The notes: generated by a model not told the origin, from the sequence alone. A stretch of DNA of 64,000 bases from Fragilariopsis cylindrus CCMP1102 (GCA_900095095.1 FMBT01000443.1:1-64000); one strand, 5' to 3'; counted from the stretch's first letter, positions 12,312 to 23,168 are shown. Numbers and translations are program-made.

Positions 12312-13106
12312 TTTTTGTGTCTTTGTTTTTGTTTTTGTATTAGTTTGTGTTTTATGTTTTCTGTTTTCTGTTTTATGATCGTTGTAATATTATTAAGAAT
12401 GATCTTGATTCTGTTTGCTTTCTTGTCACGTGACAGCTGGGTCCTGTATTCGATGTCTTCCTGATTCTCTGTTTTCATCTTCCGGAGTGACGTGACGCAA
12501 CACAATTCGAACAAAAAATCTGTAATTGCAAGAAGATTGTTCGAAAATCGCTCGTGCTAATGACGAAGTACTTAATACTACTTGAGCGAACGAAGTGAAA
12601 CAAAAACGAACGAAGAGATCATTATTATACGGGAATGGATTTGATCACGGACTAGATTAGTCTTACTTTGATGCTTGTACTGTAATTCACAAAACAGGAG
12701 GGGAAATTTAATACAAAATAAATTAAATTAAATTAAATCCCCCGAAAAGGCAGCGTCGAAAAAAATTGTTCTTTGCATTCTCTAAAATCAATCGAATCAA
12801 TCAAATCTGCCCTTCCGCGCTCTTATTATGGAAGCATTTATTGGATGCGGTAGCTCATGGGAATCGATGAAGAAGGAAGAATGGCTAAGGAAAAATCGAG
12901 AATACAATGACATGGACATGTAACTGTTCTATATTTATTCTTTTTACAAATTATTTTCCAACCTTCCAATAAGAACCTCTTCTTCTTCTTCCTTCCTTTA
13001 GACTCTCAATGCAAAAACTTAGCGATAATAGAGAGGAGAGTAGATTTTTCCCCTTGGTCATCTTGCTTCATCTGTAAGATTCTATGATATATAATATATA
13101 ATATAA

Positions 13107-13145
<39 letters not shown>

Positions 13146-13231
13146 CACGAAAAAAAAGAAAAACTAAAGAAAGGCTGGGAAAATTATTGTACTGTATAGC
13201 TGCCTAAAATAATAAATTCTTTACAAAAAAG
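12312..13231. other. Divergent intergenic region
   Basis: About 920 bp between the start of argD (-) and the start of the DGD gene (+), so it should hold both promoters. It contains an AAATT-type repeat near 12718-12738 and an AG microsatellite (13113-13142). No gene is seen. Confidence 0.5.
13113..13142. repeat. (AG)n microsatellite
   Basis: About fifteen AG units, roughly 90 bp upstream of the DGD start codon. Confidence 0.9.
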
Positions 13232-16200
13232 ATGTTCCGTTTTATATTCTTGGTGACATTATTTTTTCAATTACTGTTCCTCGGCACCACTGTATTATCG
13301 TCGTCGTCGTCGTCGTCGTCGTCGTCTTCAGCTGTCATCGTTCACATCAGACACGATGGTGATAACAATGATGACAAAAGCAGCAGCAGCAGCAGCAGCA
13401 GTGGTAGAAACTACGATTATGATTATGATTATGATTACGAAGTAATACCAACAAGCTATAGATCCAAGAATTGTACTACTACTGCGACAACACGGGCTTT
13501 GACTCTGTCGTCAACAATTATTTCTCCCTCTACCGCTGCTATGCCGGTTTATCTAACGTCTAGAGGAGGTCAACAACAACAGCAACAACAGCAAGACGAA
13601 GGTGATGGTGATGGTGATGGTGATGATGATGACGAATTCAATGTGAACAACATCCACGACAATTTTTTCACCTCAAAACATTTCGCTGATGATCTCGATG
13701 ATGATGCATATTTTGACGACGACGTTGATGACGATGACGATGACAGTAGAATAATGAAAAATAAGAAACGAAAGGAAAAACGATCTCTGAAACGTCGCAA
13801 GCAACAGTTTTTAAATCGAATTATCAAAGTTAGTTCATTACTACTTCGACGTGAGCATGATGCAAGATTGGATTCAGATTCAGATTCAGATTCGGATCCG
13901 GATAATGGACGAGAACAAGAAGAACAACAACACCAACAACGAACTCAGGGTGGTAATTTGGTCTATGATAGAACAGAAGAAGATAATGATCGTATCACAT
14001 CCCAATCTGATTTGACTCGTCCGGGACGGTACGTACATATTGTAACAACTGCATCATTGCCATGGATGACAGGAACATCTGTGAATCCATTATTACGTGC
14101 TGCCTATTTACATGACCGACTTGAAATTATTAATAATAAACATAATGATAATAATAAAAGCAACAAAAACAAAAATGACAATAATACAAACACAACAAGA
14201 AGTAGTTATGTTACATTAGTTATACCATGGTTAGAATTACCAGAAGATCAAAAGCAATTATATAATGGTCGTGTATTTAATTCAACAAAAGAACAGGAAG
14301 AATATGTGAGAGATTGGTTATTACATTCTGCTAATATGGAACACGCGTCACAGAATTTAAATATTGTTTTTTATAATGCAAGATATCATTCCGATTTGGG
14401 AAGTGTCTTTGCTATGGGTGATATAATACAATCATTACCACAAGACGAGCCATTAGATGTGTGTGTCTTAGAAGAACCGGAGCATGTGAATTGGTTCCGT
14501 GCGCCTGGACAAGGTTGGACGAAACGTTATAATTACGTGGTTGGTATAGTTCACACAAATTATGACCAATACATGAAACAACATTATTCAGGTTTATGGT
14601 CCGCACCTGCTATACGATTAATATCTGCTGCGATGGTACGAGCGTATTGTCATAAGGTCATTAAATTATCGGATGTTGTACAAGAATTTGCACCTGAAAA
14701 AGAAATCACTAGTAATGTGCATGGTGTACGACAAGAATTTATTAATATGCCAATACCAACACCGCCACCACCACTAATGACAACAATAATGGTTGAAGAC
14801 GATAATACTAATATATCAGCGAACAATTATGTCACAACAAGAAACAATGGTACAAGCAATAACGACAATGGGTCGTCCGTTCATGAAGGAATTACTAATG
14901 AAACGGCAACGTCAACGTCAGAGGTAGAAGAAAAAGAAGAAAACGAAAAAGAATCCGCACAGGTATACTATATTGGAAAACTATTGTGGACGAAAGGACT
15001 TGATCTTTTACTTGAGTATGAAGAATATTACAGGGAAATATCTGGTAATTATTTTGCTATTGACGTATACGGAAGCGGACCGGATCAATTAGATATTTCA
15101 CGAGCCTTTCTTGGACGAGATGCAGCACAACGAACGAGAGCGAGTACCAACACGACGACGACGTCAAGAAAAACTGGAAATACAAAAAAGAAAAGAAGAT
15201 ATACAAATAATAACATCCAGTCGGAAGTTGAAAAAGTTTCAAAAAATATGTTCGTTCAATCGTTTGCTTGGTTGAACCGTCGTCGCCGGAAAAGAAGGAA
15301 GAGTAATAACAAAAACAAGAATAGTTATGGCGACGAATCCCAAACAAAGACAACGACGCCGATCATTTCTGCAGAAGAACTTTATAATGATGTAATGGAT
15401 GTGATCGAATCACTTCCAATTAAGGCGAGAGAATCGTTGGAGAATCTACGCGCGAGGTCCGGAGACGTAACTAAGGCCAATGAATCCATGAAAAAATTAC
15501 CAGCGAAAGCCCGACGGGCTCTAAACCATTTGATCGATGATCTCTCTAGGTCTCCAATACCCCGTAGTCTATACGAGTTACGACGTCACCCAATCCCTGC
15601 GATGTTTCCCGGCCGTGTTGACCATGCTGCACTCAAAGATATTACACAATACAAAGTCTTTGTTAATCCGTCTGTGTCAGAAGTTCTATGTACGACAACG
15701 GCTGAAGCTTTGGCTATGGGGAAATTTGCGATTATTCCTGTCCATCCATCGAATCAATTCTTTTTGAGATTTCCTAATTGTCTTGGATATAGAAACCCGC
15801 TCGAATTTGTTGCAAATTTACAATGGGCACTCACACACGATCCGACACCACTAACTGATAAGGTAGCACGAGAATTTACATGGGAGGCAGCTACGGACCG
15901 ATTCTTAGAGGCATCGTCTATCACTCATCGTGAAGCACGAGAGCGTGAAATTTTAGGTCGATCTAAAATAGATGAACGCATTGCATGGTTTCACAATGAA
16001 TTAGGAAAAGGTGTAAAGGGTGATATCATCCGAAAAGCTTTCGGTGGAGGACCTGTATCTGGGCAAGTTAGATACGAATTGACAAAGAATCGAGGTCGAC
16101 GAAGAGGCAACGCTACAACAACAAGTGATATCGACGAAGACGAAGATGAGGATGATTTCGACGATGAGATAGAATACGACGTTGATGACGACGAAGGCGA

Positions 16201-16282
16201 AGCCAAAAAGTTTCGCAATTCCGTTTTTGTTCGAGCTCTCCGAGAAGCAATCGAGAACGGACTTACAACACCAATTGATTGA
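13232..16282 (+). CDS. Digalactosyldiacylglycerol synthase (DGD1-like)
   Basis: A 1016-residue GT4/GT-B enzyme expected to add the second galactose to MGDG in the plastid envelope. Homology begins near residue 265 (GRYVHIVTTASLPWMTGTSV) and continues through VTLVIPWLELPEDQKQLYNG, CVLEEPEHVNWF and GIVHTNY. The C-terminal half has YYIGKLLWTKG, IDVYGSG (near 611), VFVNPSVSEVLCTTTAEALA and HPSNQFFLRFPNC, which form the nucleotide-sugar site. Two oddities stand out. A long acidic, Ser/Gln-rich N-terminal extension (1-264) begins with a hydrophobic, signal-like segment. A roughly 160-residue basic, repeat-rich insert sits between the DVYG strand and FPGRVDHA (near 792), where plant DGD has only a short loop. 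The gene is a single open exon. The C-terminal tail (about 970-1000) is Asp/Glu-rich. Confidence 0.92.
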   Translation: MFRFIFLVTLFFQLLFLGTTVLSSSSSSSSSSSAVIVHIRHDGDNNDDKSSSSSSSSGRNYDYDYDYDYEVIPTSYRSKNCTTTATTRALTLSSTIISPSTAAMPVYLTSRGGQQQQQQQQDEGDGDGDGDDDDEFNVNNIHDNFFTSKHFADDLDDDAYFDDDVDDDDDDSRIMKNKKRKEKRSLKRRKQQFLNRIIKVSSLLLRREHDARLDSDSDSDSDPDNGREQEEQQHQQRTQGGNLVYDRTEEDNDRITSQSDLTRPGRYVHIVTTASLPWMTGTSVNPLLRAAYLHDRLEIINNKHNDNNKSNKNKNDNNTNTTRSSYVTLVIPWLELPEDQKQLYNGRVFNSTKEQEEYVRDWLLHSANMEHASQNLNIVFYNARYHSDLGSVFAMGDIIQSLPQDEPLDVCVLEEPEHVNWFRAPGQGWTKRYNYVVGIVHTNYDQYMKQHYSGLWSAPAIRLISAAMVRAYCHKVIKLSDVVQEFAPEKEITSNVHGVRQEFINMPIPTPPPPLMTTIMVEDDNTNISANNYVTTRNNGTSNNDNGSSVHEGITNETATSTSEVEEKEENEKESAQVYYIGKLLWTKGLDLLLEYEEYYREISGNYFAIDVYGSGPDQLDISRAFLGRDAAQRTRASTNTTTTSRKTGNTKKKRRYTNNNIQSEVEKVSKNMFVQSFAWLNRRRRKRRKSNNKNKNSYGDESQTKTTTPIISAEELYNDVMDVIESLPIKARESLENLRARSGDVTKANESMKKLPAKARRALNHLIDDLSRSPIPRSLYELRRHPIPAMFPGRVDHAALKDITQYKVFVNPSVSEVLCTTTAEALAMGKFAIIPVHPSNQFFLRFPNCLGYRNPLEFVANLQWALTHDPTPLTDKVAREFTWEAATDRFLEASSITHREAREREILGRSKIDERIAWFHNELGKGVKGDIIRKAFGGGPVSGQVRYELTKNRGRRRGNATTTSDIDEDEDEDDFDDEIEYDVDDDEGEAKKFRNSVFVRALREAIENGLTTPID

Positions 16283-16859
16283 AGCATTCACGGTTTTATA
16301 CGACAAAGTTTTCTGTCGTTACTTGCTGACCATTGAGTTGTATAATATCTTTGTTGAAGAATTATTCGACACCTTAAGAGTTTATGCCCCCTTTGGCCTT
16401 CCAGGAAGTCCAAATGAAGACGTTGGAGATCAAAAAATAAAGAAAAATATGAATAAAAAGGAACTACTTTTGGATTGGAGAGAAATTAGGTTTTTACAGA
16501 ACATTATTATCTGTGAAAGTTGCTCTGGGGGTATCTTAGGAGAGCCGCTACGTATTATTCCTTTATTTGGTACATGTACTCAAGTGTGGATACAGCCCAT
16601 CCCGGTTGACGGGTACAATTTTTATTGTTACTTGAAGCTACAGTAGACAATAACAATCCAGGCATATAAATCAAAACTACTGTACTCCCGATTCTCCTCC
16701 GGGAGTGTTATTATTCTATTGATTGCACAGGTAAAAATTTATTCATATGAATAGAATGAAGTATAAAGGGTGGCCAACGTGTGTTGTGCTGTGATTTTTG
16801 ATACGACGATATTATTGTACACTTATTGTTTTTCCAAGCAGAATTTAAGATTCTCTTTT
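16283..16859. other. Convergent intergenic region
   Basis: About 580 bp between the 3' ends of the DGD gene (+) and the 16.9-17.7 kb gene (-). A frame is open to 16646, but it overlaps the DGD tail and has no protein signature. A short inverted repeat CTCCCGATTCTCCTCCGGGAG lies near 16684-16704. Confidence 0.4.
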
Positions 16860-17690
16860 CTATCGCACTACCGCGGATGCACTCGAACGTCGATGTTTAG
16901 TAGTAGTGGCCGTAGTAGTTGTTTTAGTAGAAGGAATAAAACTATCACTGTTACAATCACTAATAAATAGTGATGAAAGTACATTTTTTGTAATTGATAA
17001 TCTCTTTTTTGTCGTTCCTGATACTCTTTTCATCATTTGTCTTGGATTTTTTAAAACACGTTTAAATTCAAATTTTTTACCTAAAAGATTCTTTGTTTGT
17101 ATATTCCTTGCTAATCCAGACGAAGCATCTTTACTACCCCCACGATATTGCAATTCTAATGCAGAACGTAGTCCTTGTTTTGTATACCCTGCTGCTAATA
17201 AAATTTTAGCACGATCTACTTCTGTTGTTAATTCTGCCTCACCATAATATTCTTTCACTGCAATTTTCTGCATTTCAGTTGGTTCTAATTCAGTATATTC
17301 CCACCCTATTGTTAATCCTAAATAACAATCACTATATGTGTCAAGTTTACGTTCATATTCTCGTATCATAACAGTCCCAAATGATACGGTACTATGAATA
17401 CTAGCATTGTTAATGTTACTGTTACTGTTACTATTGGTGTTGCTTGTTATTGTTGCTTGCTGTTGTTGTTCTTTTTCTTCTTGTATTTCTGTTGCTGTTG
17501 CTGTTGTTGATGCTACTCTACTACGAAGAATACCACCACTGCCACTTGTACTGCTGCTATTATCCAACAATGACGACAACGGTAGACGCTGGGGAGGTAT
17601 TATTGACGATGACGAACCACCAACAGCCCTATCGTCGATTGGTACTGGTACAGTCGAAGTTGTAGTAGTAATAGTAGAATGCCATTTCAT
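16860..17690 (-). CDS. Conserved unknown protein with VSFGTVMIREYER motif
   Basis: A 276-residue protein from the ATG at 17690. The first 90 residues are Ser/Thr/Gln-rich. They are followed by VSFGTVMIREYERKL, then LGLTIGWEY and a Lys/Arg-rich helical part. A short motif of the type VxFxxVxIREYxR plus GxxLxIxWxY recurs in many diatom proteins of unknown function, and this gene fits that group; I rely on recall for this. There is no signal peptide or membrane segment. The basic C-terminus (KKRLSITKNVLSS) might favour a nuclear or nucleic-acid-associated location, but that is speculative. Confidence 0.75.
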   Translation of the reverse strand: MKWHSTITTTTSTVPVPIDDRAVGGSSSSIIPPQRLPLSSLLDNSSSTSGSGGILRSRVASTTATATEIQEEKEQQQQATITSNTNSNSNSNINNASIHSTVSFGTVMIREYERKLDTYSDCYLGLTIGWEYTELEPTEMQKIAVKEYYGEAELTTEVDRAKILLAAGYTKQGLRSALELQYRGGSKDASSGLARNIQTKNLLGKKFEFKRVLKNPRQMMKRVSGTTKKRLSITKNVLSSLFISDCNSDSFIPSTKTTTTATTTKHRRSSASAVVR

Positions 17691-17711
17691 TATTGCGAAT
17701 AATACAATTCA

Positions 17712-17740
17712 TTAGCTTAGCTTAGCTTAGCTTAGCTTAT
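17712..17740. repeat. (TTAGC)n pentamer repeat
   Basis: About five tandem TTAGC units, just upstream (minus sense) of the 17690 start codon and in the divergent space before the Kelch gene. Confidence 0.85.
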
Positions 17741-18241
17741 TATCTCGTTACTCTTCTGTTACGTATTACGGTACTGCGGGTTACCTTCAACAGAATGAAA
17801 TTTCTTACGACAGTTCTTATGCTGCTTGATGGAATTGTGTCTGCTTTGTGGTGATTTTGTGAGCGTTGCCTCCCGTACTGTATTCTACTTCATGATTGAT
17901 TGATTCGTGATGGGAAGTTGACACCAACAGAATCTTTTTGGTTGGCGCGACTGCGAGGCTGCTGGAAATGGGCTCGCGCTCTTATTTTCCGTTTTGATAT
18001 ACCTCGAAATAGCGTGGTAGCGTTATTGTTTTTTTTGGATCAACAAATTCGAATATCTTTTTGAGATCAGATCCACATTGAACATTGCTTACATCCATCA
18101 CACAAACATCGCCCTCATCACACATCACATAACATCTCTTCTTGCTGTCACATATTGCTTAATCCTGCTTGTACTACTACAGTAGCTTCAACAGAACAAA
18201 TAAATAGTACTGATATCTATATCTTATAAAAAATAGCAGAA

Positions 18242-19393
18242 ATGCGGTATATTCTGCTGTTGCTAGCATCATGTATTTTTTGCTTTCTACAACTAGTTGT
18301 AGTACCGGTTTCGTCATGGACCTGGTCGTCGTCACGTCAACTAGATAACATTGGACCCAAAGTTAGTGGTCATTCGTGCATTGTGGCATCAACAAACCCT
18401 GATAAGCTATTACTCTTTGGAGGACTAACAGGATCTTCTGGATCTCCAACAACTGCTGACCTCTGGAAGTACGAACACGAGGATGGCGATAGTACAAGTA
18501 GTATCGGTGATGGCAGTAGTGCCAGCAGGAACAGATGGGATCTATTACCAAGAAAGATGCAAGGAATTAGTCGTCCCGGAAAAAGGATGTACTCGGCCTC
18601 AGCAGTACTCGCCGGTGACAACACACAACATGAATCATTTTATCTATTTGGAGGATGGGATCCAGAGGAACCGGGAAGTGGTGGAAAATTCTTAGATGAT
18701 ATATGGAGATATTCATTGGAAACAAACAAATGGGATCTATGTTCTGCAGTTTTACCTTTTCCAATATCGCGTCATTCAGCGTGTGCCATAGGACCCGACG
18801 AAATTGTTATCTATACCCATAAGGGTATATTATTATTCTCATTTGATGGAAAAGATTGGTCTGTATCAGAACAACCAACCACCGGCGATGGACCGGATGG
18901 TTTTAGTATGTGTGCAACATGTGGTATTAGCAACGATTCTTCCTCGGCAGAGTTAGGACAGGACCTGCTGGTTTTTGGTGGCTCGACACAGACCCAAGAA
19001 CTAAGCTCTGCAACGTATGTGTTATGTACACAATCGTGGACGTGGAGGAAACTACTAGTAGTCGATGATGATACCCCTGCTCCGTTAGCCTCGTCGTGTG
19101 CATCGTCTATTATCGGACGAGATAATCAATGTGTTATTTTCGGTGGGGCAACACTAGGTGAAACCGGATTGATCCCCCAACGTGATACTTGGCTTCTAAC
19201 CGTGAATGGTGATTCGGCCGAGTGGAAGAAAATTGCAGTAGGAGGTGGAGACGATGATGATGATTCTTGTCGTCCGGAAGGGCGCGTTGCTGCATCACTA
19301 ACAGCGATTGGTGATGGAATTATTCTCCAAGGTGGATGGGATCCGGTTACCAAGGAGACTTATGACCAGACATGGATCTTGAATGATAAGTAA
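18242..19393 (+). CDS. Secreted Kelch-repeat protein
   Basis: A 383-residue protein with an N-terminal signal peptide (MRYILLLLASCIFCFLQLVV). It is followed by Kelch-type beta-propeller blades: GHSCIV...LLLFGGLTG with LWKYE and NRWDLL; SASAVL...FYLFGGWDP with IWRYSLETNKWDL; SRHSACAI; DLLVFGGSTQ with WTWRKL; CVIFGGATLG with DTWLLTV and EWKKI; and ILQGGWDPVTKETYDQTWIL. Five to six blades are visible. The protein is expected in the secretory pathway or extracellular space as a binding scaffold. No catalytic galactose oxidase residues can be asserted. It is a single exon. Confidence 0.88.
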   Translation: MRYILLLLASCIFCFLQLVVVPVSSWTWSSSRQLDNIGPKVSGHSCIVASTNPDKLLLFGGLTGSSGSPTTADLWKYEHEDGDSTSSIGDGSSASRNRWDLLPRKMQGISRPGKRMYSASAVLAGDNTQHESFYLFGGWDPEEPGSGGKFLDDIWRYSLETNKWDLCSAVLPFPISRHSACAIGPDEIVIYTHKGILLFSFDGKDWSVSEQPTTGDGPDGFSMCATCGISNDSSSAELGQDLLVFGGSTQTQELSSATYVLCTQSWTWRKLLVVDDDTPAPLASSCASSIIGRDNQCVIFGGATLGETGLIPQRDTWLLTVNGDSAEWKKIAVGGGDDDDDSCRPEGRVAASLTAIGDGIILQGGWDPVTKETYDQTWILNDK

Positions 19394-19829
19394 AAGAATC
19401 CGCACCGGTATTGTCAGATCAGCGCACTATCCCAATTTTGATTTCTTTTTCGACGATTTATTTCATATGTATGCATGCATAGCCCATAAACAAATGAACA
19501 TCGCTAATAATATCGGGTATACGAGAAGGAAAAGGTAGGAGTTTAATAGATATTAAATCTGGGGGTAGCTACTCTCGTATTTCTTGCTATACATATTATG
19601 CTTGTAAGAATAGAATCGCCATTAGCAGAGTGAAGTACGGTATCACGAATATTGCTAAAGATATAACTGACGAAGTCCTCTAGTAGACACAAGACGTACT
19701 GACAAAATTGTGTTATTTGTAGTCTACTTGGACATATTGAATATGAAGCATGAAGATATAATTTTTCTAAAGAAAAAAAAAGTATCATCGTACTGTAACA
19801 GGATATAGCATATGTATGTTATTTTTACG
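19394..19829. other. Convergent intergenic region
   Basis: About 440 bp between the Kelch gene (+) and the next gene (-). No gene is seen. It holds the 15-nt motif GTCTACTTGGACATA, which occurs again near 29553. Confidence 0.4.
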
Positions 19830-20742
19830 TTACACTTCGACGGGTTGTGGCAATTGTCCCTTCATGGCCTTCTCAAAAGCACCGTACGTCATGCTGTCAC
19901 CTTGGGAACCGAATTCGGTCGCCGCTTGTTGGAGCGACGACGATACGGTATCCATGGTCAAGGACTCAGACCCACCTGCGGTGCCACCGCCCAGGACCTT
20001 CCAAAGCGCCGAAAAAACGACCGGCGACGACCCTTCCGTGAGGGCTGGTGAACAGAAATTCGGATCCGAAGCCTTCTTCTTGGCCATTGGGGAAGCTCCG
20101 AGGGGCATTTCGAACTGCAGTTGTAGAGTGGGATGTGTATTTATTTAGTTGTTAGAGTGTGTGAGTGTGAGAAAGAAAGAAAGAGAGTGAGTAGTGAGCG
20201 AGTTTTTCCGTCGGGATTCTGCGAACATGTGTGCGTAGTATAGTAGTATATAGTTATAGTAGTGCCTGTTATGTCCGTACCTTGGTGGTTTCGTCTTGAA
20301 GAATAGAGATCAATTCCGATTTCGTCAATCCTGCCGCCTCTGCTGGAAACAATACCGAGCACCAGGTTGGTACGTGACAGAGCTCGGCACCACCGCCCTG
20401 TGTTTGGCCGCTTCGCTCCGTGTACGTGCACAACCATTTGGGCCGTCCGCTCTCGAGGACACCAAATTCGTATCCCGACGCGGACGTGCCTTCAACCTCC
20501 GTAGGGGGGAGCACGAATGCCTTATCGCCGAGCCGTCCGAAACACCCGACAATCTCGTGGGTTTCCAACGTCATCATTGACAACGAGAACGACGACGACG
20601 ACGTTGACGATGACGATGACGACGATAGTTTGCTACTGGAAAAGGCTACAACGCCATTGTCATTCGTCAATAACAACCAAACTGCTACGAGGGTCAATGG
20701 AAGGTAGGACGGAACCATTATGAACATTGTCTTTGTAATCAT
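19830..20742 (-). CDS. GC-rich plastid-targeted protein of unknown function
   Basis: Two exons, 20281-20742 and 19830-20114, join in phase 0 (donor GTACGG, acceptor CTGCAG) and encode 248 residues. Residues 1-30 form a signal peptide, followed by VVAFSSSK, which matches the aromatic cleavage site of diatom plastid precursors; a Ser-rich transit stretch follows. The mature part has EIVGCFGRLGDKAFVLPP, then CTYTERSG, then a Gly-rich part with MTYGAFEKAMKGQLP at the end. I do not recognise the family. GC content and use of C-ending codons are clearly higher than in the neighbours, as expected for a highly expressed or recently acquired gene. Intron 20115-20280 is more AT-rich. A thylakoid-lumen or stromal role is possible but unproven. 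Confidence 0.8.
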
Positions 20743-22109
20743 TGAATCATTCCTGAAATGGAAAAACCATTTAATTTAGGTCGCAAAAGATATGTATTAG
20801 TTCGAAGTCGGTTTACATAATCGAGCGATGGAGATCCTCTCCTGAGATCTAGGTACTCTAAGCAAGTAAACACATAGTATGTATGATTCATGGAATCTTT
20901 GAATGCGCGCGCCACCGACAAAATAAGACTGACTCAGCGTGACTGGATTGAGTCCAGCATGCGTCTTCTCCAATCCTCCATTCATTTTTGGTATTGGCTA
21001 CTGTAGCTGGAAGGAGTCTTATATGATGATACAGTTCTTTCGGATCTTTCTTATTTTGTTCCTTACAATTCTGCTTAATGTAATGTGGTTGGTATGCTAC
21101 ATACAGTCTCATTGGGCTATGTCTATAGGATAAACAAGAGCATCCCTTTAAGAAGCCTGATAATGATTGACAATGGACTGAAGGTTGTTTGTTGTTATGT
21201 ATTTTTCTTGATTCATTTGCCAATGTTTCAAACCAATGGAAAGCGCTTGCTGGGTCCAATATGGTTTATTTGTGTCCTTTTCTGATGAGGAGATGCTTTA
21301 TTGGACCAGCTGACCTACTGAGATAATCACTTCAGGTGCATTCCACCTCAAAATGGGTTTTGCCAGACTGTTTTGATTGCACATAGTAGTAAATACACAG
21401 CATAAAAACACACCAGTCCAGGTGCCTGCAACTTTTCATACATACATTGAAAAGTATGATGCTTTACTCTTCCTTCTTACTCTCCTCATCTAGCATATCA
21501 ACAATCTTTCCCTTTATTTGTTAAATATAGGAGGTCACAGGCTAGGCTGCTTGATCATATATTATATATTTTAGAAACCAAATGCCGAGAAATCAATCAA
21601 ACTGAATTCCCCCTAGGCAGAGGCTGTATAGTATACTTTTGGCTTTGACCTGACTTATCAATTCAATAATATGTCTAATGTTGTGATGATTTCTGCCATA
21701 AATGGCATCTGACTTTTAGCAGTTCTCTTTCTTCATTTTTAAATCTGGCACATGATAGCGTGTAGTGTGTGCTTTCAACAACTGTGTTGTCAGTATTTAG
21801 TATGTTTGGTTTATCAAACTAACGTACAATTTTACTTAGGTGCACCGTATTCTATGTTTGGTTTATCAAACTAACGTGCACTTTTACTTAGGTGCACCGT
21901 ATTATACTTAGGTGACAAAGGCGTTGGATCTTTATGTGTGACTGGCGAAATCTAACGAACAAAAAAAATTGAATTTTCATCATAATTATCTCTTCCACAC
22001 ACAAACAAACACCATCCCTTTTCCGTCCCTTTCTCTCTCCGGATACGTTGCCGTTCTACAAAAATAAATACCGAGATTGAATATATAATCGCCTGCAATA
22101 ACAATAACC
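20743..22109. other. Gene-poor intergenic region with tandem repeat
   Basis: About 1.4 kb between two divergent genes. Small ORFs on both strands show no family signature. The clearest structure is the 52-bp direct repeat at 21801-21904. Confidence 0.5.
21801..21904. repeat. 52-bp tandem repeat, two copies
   Basis: Units begin TATGTTTGGTTTATCAAACT at 21801 and 21853, with a few mismatches. Each contains the palindromic core GTTTGGTTTATCAAAC and ends in TTACTTAGGTGCACCGTATT. A partial third unit (TACTTAGGTG) follows. The position is about 200-300 bp upstream of the start at 22110, so a promoter role is possible. Confidence 0.9.
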
Positions 22110-22713
22110 ATGAAATTTTCTTCCATTAATATCCACACATTTCTTGTTCTGGTTATCTGCACGATAGGGGTAGTCAGTGGTGTTGATACCTGCACCTCCG
22201 AGTACTGCGTTTGTATTGGAGAATGTCCAGATTCCTATACAGATAAATTCTCCTCGTAAGTTCTATTCTTTCCAACGTCAAATCCACCTTTTCAAGTAGT
22301 ATGATCGCGATCGTGGCGAATGAATGAATTAATCATTTACACCAATGTTGAACTTCATTTTTTTATCTTAAATCTCATTAACATTAACATTATTATTTAA
22401 TTTTCTCTCTCGTCATCCACAATCATATCTGTTATTATATAGTTCTAGTGCAATATTTAATGGAGAAAATTTTGTTTGTTATGCAACTAATGGTATTAAA
22501 TTTGGTATTGGTGGGGATGAAGTTAAGATTGGTGCTGATACTGTATCACAAAGTGATTTAGGGCCTTGTAGCGATGATATTCCTCTTCCGACTTCCGCCG
22601 CTACTAAAGCCATTACGACTTCGGCTGGTGCGTCGTCCTTTTCTTCTACAAGCATCATTCTCTCTCTTACTGTCGGTGCATCTATAATTTTCGGAAGTTT
22701 GATCATTGTATAG
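22110..22713 (+). CDS. Small Cys-rich surface protein, probably GPI-anchored
   Basis: Two exons, 22110-22255 and 22443-22713 (GTAAGT donor, ATAG acceptor, codon TC|T), give 138 residues. The N-terminus MKFSSINIHTFLVLVICTIG is a signal peptide ending at VVSG. The mature part is Cys-rich (CTSEYCVCIGECPDSY, NFVCYA, LGPCSDD). A Ser/Thr/Ala linker then leads to a C-terminal hydrophobic tail (SIILSLTVGASIIFGSLIIV) with nothing after it, which is typical of a GPI-attachment signal; a simple membrane anchor is the alternative. The exons are short and AT-rich but splice cleanly. The segment KIGADTVSQ resembles VTVGADTVAQ in the predicted GPI protein at 33.4-34.5 kb. Confidence 0.72.
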
Positions 22714-23168
22714 AAGACAAAACAAAACTGTTGTCGTTATTTGTGGTACAAATACAAAATGTATAGATAGAGGATATTATTGCGTTTGATCCACCTCAGT
22801 AAGGAATTGAGATTGTCGAGAAAGATGAATGATACGAGGAAAAGAATAGTAATAGTAATAATAATAATAATAAGCAACAGTGAGGGTGGTTGGTTTAGGT
22901 TTTTTTTAAGGAGGGAGGGGATGGGGAAAACGATCGACGAAAGATACCTTTATCCCTCATTGATGGCAGTAGTTAAACAACAGTAACAATATCAACTCAA
23001 TAAGATAAAAGATTTATATAGTTTGTGCAAAAGTATAGTAATATTCATAGAGCTACTTGGCTACTTAAAATAGTTCTAGCAGCTTTATCATATTAACACA
23101 TTAAAATATAATTCTTTTTCCAAAAGAATAAGTTAACAATTAGCATTGTATCAAACATAATTATTTAT
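22714..23168. other. Convergent intergenic region
   Basis: About 455 bp, AT-rich, with an AAT repeat near 22853-22872. No gene is seen. Confidence 0.4.

Noticed and set aside
16182-16646. 154-codon plus-strand ORF after the DGD gene
   Set aside because: It starts inside the DGD coding region in another frame and shows no domain or composition typical of a gene.
20888-21259. 123-codon minus-strand ORF, possible transposon remnant
   Set aside because: No transposase or reverse transcriptase motifs, no terminal repeats, and competing ORFs on the other strand.
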